Positions 7,844 to 14,872 of a stretch of 64,000 nucleotides of DNA are shown one piece after another. Each line of letters begins with the position of its first letter. The stretch's first letter is position 1. A program made the position numbers and the translations under genes. The DNA lies in assembly GCF_000317535.1 (NCBI RefSeq), contig NC_019757.1, positions 5,483,501 to 5,547,500 of the forward strand, in the 5' to 3' direction. The DNA is from Cylindrospermum stagnale PCC 7417. Its GTDB lineage: Bacteria; Cyanobacteriota; Cyanobacteriia; Cyanobacteriales; Nostocaceae. The notes below the pieces were generated by a model. That model saw only the letters and a program-made list of their open reading frames with translations, made no database searches and had not been told where the DNA came from.

Positions 7844-8875
7844 CTACTGACACGCTGCTGCTAAAGTTTGCAAATTAGCTTTCATCACCTGAAAATAATA
7901 CTGCGGATCTGTCTTGCCAGTTTCCACAGAATCCAAAGTACGCAAGCTTAGATTCAAGTCTTGCGAGAGACTTTTCAGCAATTTATTATCCACCCCTGGT
8001 TCGCTAAATAAAGCTTTAACTTTATATTTCTTGACTGCATTAACAGCATTTTGGACATCTTTTGGTGAAAGTTGATCTTCGGGAATTTCCACCACGGCAA
8101 CTTGCTTAAGTTTATAGCGCTGGGCTAAGTAAGGAAATGCATCATGAAAGGTCACGAAGGTACAGTTAGGAGTTTTTTGCAAAGTCTGTTCAAATTCATT
8201 ATTTAAACTTTCTAATTCCTGGATATAAGCCGCAGAATTAGCCTCATAAGTTGCTTTATTTGCTGGGTCGGCAGCAATTAATCCGTCGCGAATATTTACT
8301 ACTTGCTGTTTTGCTAAAACTGGATCTAGCCAAACGTGAGGATTTCCATCTGCGTGGTCGTGGTCTTCTTCCTCTGTTGCTGTTTTCTCAACAGGTGAAG
8401 TTTGATTTAAAGCTTTAATACCCTGACTGGCATCAATTTCAGTCAATTTGGAATTTTGGGCATTTTTGACGGTGCCTTCGAGAAATTCCTCCAACCCCAA
8501 GCCATTTTTTACCAGTACATTTGCGGTAGCGATCGCTTTTACATTATCCGGTGTCGCTTGATAATCATGCACCTCTGTACCCGGTGGAACTAAAATTTCT
8601 ACATCTGCCACATCCCCAGCCACCGCTTTGGTAAACAAATACACTGGCAAAAACGTCGTCACTACTTTAGTTTTTTGCCTTGCTGGGGTAGATGCAGCCT
8701 CCTGTGCTGGGGTTGCTTTTTCCGTATTTATTCCCTGATTGCTGTTTGACTCTTTACATCCAGAAGCAATTGACAACAGGAGCAAAGTAATTAGAGTCAG
8801 AATGCCGTTACCGCTTCGTTGTCTATATACACTAATTCTTACGGGATTCCAAATCACAGTTTTTTCCCTCTTCAA
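7844..8875 (-). CDS. znuA: Zinc ABC transporter substrate-binding lipoprotein ZnuA
   Basis: A 343-residue periplasmic metal-binding protein of the cluster A-I family. The N-terminus has a hydrophobic segment ending in a lipobox (SIASGC, Cys about residue 40), so it should be membrane-tethered. Metal-binding features are PPGTEVHDYQATPD, an acidic His loop (EEEDHDHADGNPHVWLDP), FVTFHDAFPYLAQ and LFSEPGVD. The His/Asp-rich loop favours zinc over manganese. It is the first gene of the operon. A Zur-like inverted repeat lies about 46 bp upstream of the start, which implies repression when zinc is sufficient. Confidence 0.92.
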   Translation of the reverse strand: MKREKTVIWNPVRISVYRQRSGNGILTLITLLLLSIASGCKESNSNQGINTEKATPAQEAASTPARQKTKVVTTFLPVYLFTKAVAGDVADVEILVPPGTEVHDYQATPDNVKAIATANVLVKNGLGLEEFLEGTVKNAQNSKLTEIDASQGIKALNQTSPVEKTATEEEDHDHADGNPHVWLDPVLAKQQVVNIRDGLIAADPANKATYEANSAAYIQELESLNNEFEQTLQKTPNCTFVTFHDAFPYLAQRYKLKQVAVVEIPEDQLSPKDVQNAVNAVKKYKVKALFSEPGVDNKLLKSLSQDLNLSLRTLDSVETGKTDPQYYFQVMKANLQTLAAACQ

Positions 8876-8920
8876 GGATGCTTGCTAACTCGTAGTTAAA
8901 ATTTCTCTTGCCAGTATATA

Positions 8921-8942
8921 TTATAATAATTATCATTCTCAT
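8921..8942. promoter_or_regulatory. Zur-like operator in the znuA/porin divergent region
   Basis: The core TAATAATTATCA (reverse TGATAATTATTA) is an inverted repeat with a single mismatch, of the type bound by cyanobacterial Zur/Fur regulators. It lies 46 bp upstream of the znuA start and about 190 bp upstream of the porin start. Gene context favours Zur over Fur. Confidence 0.7.
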
Positions 8943-9135
8943 ACAACAACGTTGTTCATCTGTGTAACAATAACGACAGATTTTTTTGAGGCGATTTGCA
9001 GTAATAAGAATATCTTGACTTTTTTGTTAATAAAAATACCAAACTTTGATAAGATTGCTGACATCGTTTTTTACTAAAACGTGCTTTAACAAAAGCGCTG
9101 TCAGGTTGTGAACTTTAAATCAGGTGTGAGGAAAA

Positions 9136-10737
9136 ATGTCAAAATTATGGAAATCTCTGCTGGCTAGTCCGGCAATTTACGGTGCAATGCTATTTGTGAG
9201 TGCTGCTGCATTCGCAGGGGAAACACCAGCTATATCAGAAACTAGTGAACCGCTAGCTGTAACTAATCCAGACGCCCAAGTTGAAAATATTAGTCAAGAA
9301 CAGGTAATGTCGCAAGTTACCTCGGTGTCTGAGTTGTCGGATGTGCAATCCACAGACTGGGCTTTCCAAGCTTTACAATCGTTGGTAGAGCGTTACGGTT
9401 GTATTGCAGGCTACCCCAATGGCACTTATCGCGGTAATCGGGCGCTGACGCGATATGAGTTTGCTGCTGGTTTGAATGCTTGTTTGGATCGGGTTAATGA
9501 ACTAATTGCCACCGGTACAGCCGATTTGGTGACAAAAGAAGACTTAACCACATTGCAAAAGCTGCAAGAGGAATATTCCGCAGAACTGGCAACCTTACGC
9601 GGTCGTGTGGATGCACTAGAAGCTAGAACTTCGGAGTTAGAAGCAAATCAATTTTCTACCACCACCAAACTGCAAGGGCAAGTCGTCACAGTTATCAGTG
9701 ATGTTTTGTCAGGTGATAGGGTCGATAATCAAGAAATTACAGGCAGAAATACAACACTTGGGGCACGGGCACGTATTGAACTGGTAAGTAGCTTCACAGG
9801 ACAAGATACTCTGTTTACCAGAATCCAGACTAATAATATTCTTAGCCCCAACATCAACACAAGAGAGGGGAATCTGTTCTTCGCCGGTACAGATGGTAAT
9901 AACAATGCTTTTATTGATGCACTGTATTATGCATTCCCCCTTGGTAAAGCAACTCAAGTAAAATTGATTGCCAATGCAGGTGCAGCAGATGACCTTACTA
10001 GTACGGTGAATCTCTTTGATGGTGATGGCGGTTTTGGTGCTTTGTCTACCTTTGGTACAAGGAACCCAATTTATAACCAGATATCTGGTGCTGGTATCGG
10101 AGTAACCCAATATTTCAGCCGAAATTTGTCCCTCAGTTTAGGGTATTTAGCTGCTCCTAATACGGCTAATAACCCTGCACCTAAGAATGGTTTGTTTGAT
10201 GGTGGTTATGGTGCTTTGGCACAGTTGACATTGAAACCAAGCGATCGCATTTCCTTAGGTTTAACGTACATCAATTCCTACAAACAGCCATTACTCACAG
10301 GTAGTAATGCTGCAACCACAGATATCACCAATGAAGCATTTTCCAGCAATTCCTACGGTGTTGAAGCATCCATCGGCGTCAGTGAGAAATTTGTCTTGGG
10401 CGGTTGGGCTGGATATACCAACAGCCGCGTCTTAACAGGAAACCGTGGAGATGTGGACATTTGGAACTATGCCGTTACCCTTGGTTTCCCTGACCTTGGT
10501 AAAAAAGGCAACTTGGCAGGTATCATCGTCGGTATGGAGCCTAAGGTGACAAGTTCAAGTTCTGCTAACGTGAGTGAAGACAGGGACACTTCTTATCATG
10601 TTGAGGCGTTTTACCAGTACAAGGTAAGTGACAATATCACAATTACCCCAGGAGTCATCTGGCTGACTGCCCCAGATCATAATGATGATAGTGATAATGT
10701 TGTGATTGGTGCGCTGAGAACTACATTCAGTTTCTAA
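9136..10737 (+). CDS. SLH-domain outer-membrane porin (OprB family)
   Basis: A 533-residue protein with a signal peptide (cleavage about residue 27, AAFAGE). An SLH domain follows (about 62-125, LSDVQSTDWAFQALQSLVER and YPNGTYRGNRALTRYEFAAG), then a coiled coil (about 132-175). A beta-barrel of alternating strands ends in a terminal Phe (LRTTFSF), typical of outer-membrane insertion. The family forms cyanobacterial porins for ions and small solutes. Divergence from znuA across a Zur-like box suggests a zinc-linked porin. From memory, Anabaena PCC 7120 has the same arrangement (all0833/alr0834). A GAGG ribosome-binding site precedes the ATG. Confidence 0.87.
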   Translation: MSKLWKSLLASPAIYGAMLFVSAAAFAGETPAISETSEPLAVTNPDAQVENISQEQVMSQVTSVSELSDVQSTDWAFQALQSLVERYGCIAGYPNGTYRGNRALTRYEFAAGLNACLDRVNELIATGTADLVTKEDLTTLQKLQEEYSAELATLRGRVDALEARTSELEANQFSTTTKLQGQVVTVISDVLSGDRVDNQEITGRNTTLGARARIELVSSFTGQDTLFTRIQTNNILSPNINTREGNLFFAGTDGNNNAFIDALYYAFPLGKATQVKLIANAGAADDLTSTVNLFDGDGGFGALSTFGTRNPIYNQISGAGIGVTQYFSRNLSLSLGYLAAPNTANNPAPKNGLFDGGYGALAQLTLKPSDRISLGLTYINSYKQPLLTGSNAATTDITNEAFSSNSYGVEASIGVSEKFVLGGWAGYTNSRVLTGNRGDVDIWNYAVTLGFPDLGKKGNLAGIIVGMEPKVTSSSSANVSEDRDTSYHVEAFYQYKVSDNITITPGVIWLTAPDHNDDSDNVVIGALRTTFSF

Positions 10738-11205
10738 CAGAACTGACGCTTACGGACGTAATAGCCCTGACTTGTCGTAGGGGCAATTCATGAATTGCCC
10801 CTACATCTCGTACATGATGCGTAAATCCTATCTAAGTTTGAATAGTGGCTGGGGAAGTTATCCCAGGCCAGAACAACTTTATTGGTGCCAAAAAAAAGAC
10901 CAGCCTCCCACAGCTGGTCTTTAAAAATGTTTTTCGCGTTGTCTTCTCAATAGAGTTAAAACCAAATTGCGCGTTCCCAAAATGCAACGGGCAACTTTTC
11001 TTAACAATATTGTAACAGTCAACACAGTTTTTTCGTGAAGATCCAACAAAAAAAGATATTCATTTCGGTTGAAAGTTTCTATCTGGGGGGGGAAGTCGTG
11101 ACAAGGCAAGACAGACAAGGGGGGAAGAATTAATTTTTCTAGCCAATGACTAATGACTAATGACTAATGACTAATGACTAATGACTAACGACTAATGACC
11201 AATGA
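10738..11205. other. Intergenic region between the convergent porin and rqcH genes
   Basis: About 470 bases. It holds an imperfect dyad GTAGGGGCAATTCATGAATT near 10779, a minus-strand terminator (10895-10922) and a heptamer tandem repeat (11144-11213). No convincing gene is present. A short minus-strand open frame at 10921-11118 ends exactly at the terminator but has no recognisable features. Confidence 0.5.
10895..10922 (-). terminator. Rho-independent terminator
   Basis: AAAGACCAGC (10895-10904) pairs perfectly with GCTGGTCTTT (10913-10922) across an 8-nt loop. On the minus strand the stem runs into eight consecutive T, so it best serves minus-strand transcription arriving from the rqcH side. 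On the plus strand it could weakly terminate the porin transcript. Confidence 0.8.
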
Positions 11206-11213
11206 CTAATGAC
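11144..11213. repeat. Heptamer STRR (TAATGAC), 10 units
   Basis: Ten tandem 7-bp units, mostly TAATGAC with variants CAATGAC and TAACGAC. This short tandem repeat is characteristic of heterocystous cyanobacteria. It overlaps the end of the rqcH gene and supplies its last codons and stop. Confidence 0.95.
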
Positions 11214-12954
11214 TATTTACAGATTGCGGTTTTCCCCAGAGAATGGTCTCTTGCTTATAAATCGCAATTCCCGGTTTGGCTCCTTTGGGTTTGTAGACGT
11301 GCTTGGGCTGAGTGTAAACTACTGGTACTTGGTCACTCTGGCGGGCGCGACTGAAGTAGGCGGCAAGATTAGCGGTAAATTGCAAATCAGCTTCTTCTGG
11401 GACTGTACCCGGTTCGAGGCGCAGTAGCAAATGGCTTCCGGGAATTTCTTGGGCGTGAAACCACAGGTCATAATCCCCAGCGACACGAAATGTTAAGTGG
11501 TCATTCTGGCGATTGTTGCGACCGATTAAGACTTCAAAGCCGCTAGGGCTGCGATAACGATGAAAGTTGGTACTGGCCCTTTCAGTGGTAATACGGTTGC
11601 GGTATTCTGGGTCTTCTAGATATTTTTGCCCAATCAGCTCGTCGCGGATTTCTTCGAGGGCTTGTAAATCTTCTGTGGTTTGGTAGTTATCTATTTGGGA
11701 AATCGCCGCTTCGACTTGCTCTAAATACTCAACTTCTGCTTGCACTTCCAGAAATAGCGGTTCGACAGCAGCACGTGCGCGTTTTAGCTTTTGGTGCTGT
11801 TTGTAAAGCTTTTGAGCATTTTGGACAGCATTTTTATCTGGTAGGAGTGCGATCGCCACTGGCTTACCACTATCAAAGTCCGGGAGGATAATTTCTTTCA
11901 TCCCCGGTTGCCAGTTTTGCAAGTTAGCCATCATCAAATCAGCTTTTTGCTTCCATTCATCAGCTTGATCTGACTGCTGCAAGCGATCGCTAAAGGTTTG
12001 CCTTTTTAGCCGTAATTTTGCCAGAATATTCTGCAATTTCTGACTTAACTGATGGCGAACTTGAGAAAATAACTGTTGATTTATCTGGTTTGTATAGTAG
12101 CGGTTGAGTAATTCTTGGATATCTTTGGTGGTGTCAATTGCGCCCCAACCCATCACAGTGTATCCGTCTTTAGTCCAAGCCGGTTGAAATTTACCAATCT
12201 CCAAGGCTTGCAGCCATTCTTGCCAACGCTCAAATAGTTTTTTCCAGTCGTCAGGGGTGAGGGTATCGGTGGTTGTTTCCGGTGCTAAATTTGCTGCTAG
12301 TAACATTGAATCTAACAGTGCCGCACTCAAACCCCGATAACTTTTCAGCAACTGCTTTTTGATGGCACCAGGTACTAAACTTACCCGTTCTTGCCAACGT
12401 TCTAAAGATTCGCTCAAATTGGGGATGGGGCCTGTGAGTTTGGGGGGGATTTCATAAGGCTGTCCGGTTTGGATAGGACGGACGCTGGATTGTTGCTGAC
12501 TGACTTGATGGGCAGCGGTGATAATGATATTGCTGGCGTCGGTGAGGATGGCGTTGCTGTATTTGCCCATAACTTCCACATACAAGTGATATAGGGCACT
12601 TTCTCCAGGACGACGGGCAAATTGCAAATCCACAACACGCTCCCAAGGTGCGATCGCTTCAATTCCCACCAAAGCCAAACCACCCAACTGGTGTACTAGT
12701 TGTTGGCTAAAGGTAAAAGTATCTTGTAGGCGTGGTGGCGGTTCGCCAATACAAATGTGTGCAGCTTGGGGATGCCAGCAAATATTTAGCCAAACCCTTG
12801 TTTCTAGAGTACGTAATGCCACGGCAATAGTATAGCGATCGCGCTGGTAAACCTGTTCTGTCCGCGAGGGTAGCCAGTTAGCGCGTAGATCGCTACAAGC
12901 AGCTGTGAGGGTAGTAAAGTCAACTGGAATACAACGTAAATTCAATACTTTCAA
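11206..12954 (-). CDS. rqcH: NFACT/Rqc2-family ribosome quality-control protein (RqcH)
   Basis: A 582-residue NFACT protein. The N-terminal NFACT-N domain (to about 200) has family features such as WLNICWHP, LRTLETRVWL and YHLYVEVMGKYSNAILTD. A long helical coiled-coil middle follows (about 290-440). The C-terminal NFACT-R domain has FHRYRSPSGFEVLIGRNN, the DYDLWFHAQEIPGSHLLLR core and VVYTQPKHVYKPKGAKPG. Members bind stalled 60S/50S-tRNA complexes and add C-terminal Ala tails. Older annotations call them fibronectin-binding proteins. The last residue (His) and stop codon are encoded by the heptamer repeat. Confidence 0.9.
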   Translation of the reverse strand: MKVLNLRCIPVDFTTLTAACSDLRANWLPSRTEQVYQRDRYTIAVALRTLETRVWLNICWHPQAAHICIGEPPPRLQDTFTFSQQLVHQLGGLALVGIEAIAPWERVVDLQFARRPGESALYHLYVEVMGKYSNAILTDASNIIITAAHQVSQQQSSVRPIQTGQPYEIPPKLTGPIPNLSESLERWQERVSLVPGAIKKQLLKSYRGLSAALLDSMLLAANLAPETTTDTLTPDDWKKLFERWQEWLQALEIGKFQPAWTKDGYTVMGWGAIDTTKDIQELLNRYYTNQINQQLFSQVRHQLSQKLQNILAKLRLKRQTFSDRLQQSDQADEWKQKADLMMANLQNWQPGMKEIILPDFDSGKPVAIALLPDKNAVQNAQKLYKQHQKLKRARAAVEPLFLEVQAEVEYLEQVEAAISQIDNYQTTEDLQALEEIRDELIGQKYLEDPEYRNRITTERASTNFHRYRSPSGFEVLIGRNNRQNDHLTFRVAGDYDLWFHAQEIPGSHLLLRLEPGTVPEEADLQFTANLAAYFSRARQSDQVPVVYTQPKHVYKPKGAKPGIAIYKQETILWGKPQSVNSH

Positions 12955-13015
12955 CCTTCACTTTCTCAAAAATACTCACTTGATACTCAAAGAGCAAATT
13001 GTCTAGCTGGATTAT

Positions 13016-13111
13016 TTACTGGAGTTTATCTAGTTTCTCTGCGATCGCTTCTCGGACAAATTCAGGCTGACAAAATGCTAAAGCTGGTGATTTAACTATA
13101 ATCTGGTCTGT
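13016..13111 (-). pseudogene. C-terminal fragment of an unidentified protein
   Basis: One frame on the minus strand reads ALAFCQPEFVREAIAEKLDK close to its stop codon, with a stop immediately upstream and no start codon. The regular amphipathic helix pattern (EFVREAIAEKLDKL) looks like the tail of a real protein, perhaps an antitoxin-like one, but only about 31 residues remain. I cannot name the parent. Confidence 0.4.
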
Positions 13112-13194
13112 TTAGTTTTTAGTCATTGCAATATTGGCGGCTTGATTGCATCTATATCGTCGAAAAATCAAGTTTGAATGCCTGAAACCCATAA

Positions 13195-13350
13195 TTACAG
13201 GATATTGCAGGTAAATTAGGTACAGATATTAATGGTAAAGCTCTTGTGAGGTGGGACGAAAAGCTCGCTCTCCCAGGAGAACCACACTATATTGGTACTC
13301 CGATTAGTGATGGGTGGTTGACATATTTAAGTTTTCCTGGCAATGAGTAA
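13195..13350 (+). pseudogene. C-terminal fragment of an unidentified protein
   Basis: A 51-codon open stretch has no start codon and ends in TAA. It encodes a protein-like sequence including GTDINGKALVRWDEKLALPG and ending LTYLSFPGNE. It begins directly after an in-frame stop. I do not recognise the family. It is in the opposite orientation to the neighbouring fragment at 13016-13111. Confidence 0.45.
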
Positions 13351-13395
13351 GTCCTATTTGAATACAACGAAAACAAGGATATAAAAACGCAAAAC

Positions 13396-13437
13396 CCCCT
13401 CAGTTTTACCCCTGGATGTGGGCTGTTGACTGAAGGG
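13396..13437 (-). terminator. Possible terminator downstream of the RRM gene
   Basis: A CCCCTCAGT arm near 13396 pairs with ACTGAAGGGG near 13428-13437, with one bulge. The loop is about 22 nt. On the minus strand the stem is followed by GGTTTTGCGTTTTTA. It lies about 200 bp past the stop of the RNA-binding protein gene. Confidence 0.5.
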
Positions 13438-13636
13438 GCTGCCATTTTTTCCTGTCTTTGCACTTTTTTCAAGCGACAAGTTTTCATCACCTAATTATGC
13501 CTATTCTGAGGGAGATTATCAATATTTATCAAGATTTATGACAAACTTTTCTCCACCTGAGAACTGAGCAGCTAGGGAATTATTGACAATTAAAAATTTT
13601 TCTGGTTTTTAATTTTCAATCTTTTTCCCTTAGGGA

Positions 13637-14131
13637 TTAATTTGTCGTTTGTGCGGCTAACATCTGCTTCAGCTTTTCTAATTCAGAAGCCCAACGGGGA
13701 TCTGGACGAATAGCGTCCGAATCGACAGTAGTAGTGGTTTCACGCGTACCGCCACCACGTCTGGGTTTCTTGGAACTTTTTTCGCGTCGGCTGCTTTCTT
13801 TGTTGGGGCTAGGAGTGGGGCTACTCACGCCAGTGGTAGCCACTTTGGGAGCTGCTTGTTCCTCGCCTTCCTCACCTTTTGTCCGAGGTAGTGCCTTCTC
13901 TAGCTTAATCGGCGTCTCTTTGAACAAGTGACCATTATACTTTTCAATAATTTGATCGGCTTGTTCGTCATTGTTCACCGTCAAAAAACCGAAACCACGG
14001 CACTTGCCAGTTTTTCGGTCTTTAATTAGTTTAGTCGTGACAGCGTCGCCTTCTGCTGCAAACACCGCCTGCAACTCTTGACGATCTATTTCTTCTTTTG
14101 GCAAATTACCTATATATAGGCGAACGGACAT
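13637..14131 (-). CDS. RRM-type RNA-binding protein with long charged tail
   Basis: A 164-residue protein. The chosen ATG at 14131 has a GGAGGT ribosome-binding site 6-8 nt upstream and begins MSVRLYIGNLP. A single RRM (residues 1-80) has RNP2 LYIGNLP and RNP1 KCRGFGFLTV. The tail is rich in Pro, Ser, Lys and Arg (SSRREKSSKKPRRGGG) and ends in a helix, WASELEKLKQMLAAQ. Typical cyanobacterial Rbp proteins are about 100 residues with a Gly-rich tail, so this is the longer type. Such proteins bind RNA, and several respond to cold or target mRNA to thylakoid membranes. Confidence 0.88.
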   Translation of the reverse strand: MSVRLYIGNLPKEEIDRQELQAVFAAEGDAVTTKLIKDRKTGKCRGFGFLTVNNDEQADQIIEKYNGHLFKETPIKLEKALPRTKGEEGEEQAAPKVATTGVSSPTPSPNKESSRREKSSKKPRRGGGTRETTTTVDSDAIRPDPRWASELEKLKQMLAAQTTN

Positions 14132-14872
14132 GAAGTATACCTCCAGAGTTGAAATGAACTTGTCTTGGCCAGAAAACAATCACTTGGCTTTGGCTTTTAA
14201 ATAGATGCTATTTACCAACACTGCCATAAACCAATTTTTTAAATCCAAACTGTCAACCTATACAATACAGTTTTTCGTTGGGATCAAGCTTGTTTAATAC
14301 AAAAGCGCACTCTACGCTCAGCTAATACCACCTTAATTCTCAGAATTGTTATTTTAGCAGCCTACTGCCCGCCACAGCAAACGAATTCTTCCCAGCCCCT
14401 GCCCGCAGAATTAAGATACCATTGCCTACCTTATCACGGTATTTTCTACGTAGCTAGTTCAACGCCTACATTTTTGGCGATAGTATGATTGAATCGTAGC
14501 ATAAAATACATTTTTTTTAGCAAGAGCAGATATTGGAAACAAAAACCAGCCACTGGCTGGTTGATTTGCTGCTGTGTTGGGAAGATCAAAGGGGAGAGAT
14601 TAGCGCCAGTAGCCAGACCCACAGCCAAGCTAGAGCGCTGAGTGAGGTCGGTTGCTGTTGATTGTGTAAATAAATGTAACATTTTAGAAAAGAAACTGCA
14701 ACTTTTGTTTACATTACCCTCTGTCAGTTGTGAGTTCTTTTCGACTGACTATGCCAATTCTAAATTAAAGAAAAGCCGATGACTTTTCTGGTGGAGAATA
14801 AAGCTAAAATCCTCAAGCCCCCAAATTTATCGGTGGGAACAATCCAAAAACTTTGCATTGAGTGACCACTGA
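14132..14872. other. Intergenic region
   Basis: About 740 bases. It holds a strong minus-strand terminator at 14544-14562 and nothing else I can name. A minus-strand open frame (14446-14682) spans the terminator and has no recognisable features. Part of the right half is probably the 3' untranslated region of the M48-like gene. Confidence 0.45.
14544..14562 (-). terminator. Rho-independent terminator
   Basis: AACCAGCC (14544-14551) and GGCTGGTT (14555-14562) form a perfect 8-bp stem with a 3-nt loop. On the minus strand TTTTTGTTT follows. It lies about 310 bp downstream of the M48-like gene. Confidence 0.7.

Larger units (their letters stand above)
12955..13636. other. Relic-rich intergenic region
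   Basis: About 680 bases without an intact gene. It carries two separate protein-like fragments (13016-13111 minus; 13195-13350 plus) and a hairpin near 13396-13437. It reads as decayed coding sequence. Confidence 0.55.

Noticed and set aside
10921-11118. A 65-codon minus-strand open frame ending at a terminator
   Set aside because: It has no recognisable domain and no clear ribosome-binding site. Its end at the terminator is suggestive but not enough, so I keep it only as a note in the intergenic entry.
11144-11213. Possible CRISPR array at the regularly repeated AATGACT stretch
   Set aside because: The unit is 7 bp with no spacers. It is a short tandem repeat, not CRISPR.
14446-14682. A 78-codon minus-strand open frame
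   Set aside because: It spans a strong terminator hairpin and has no motif. It is more likely the 3' region of the upstream gene.
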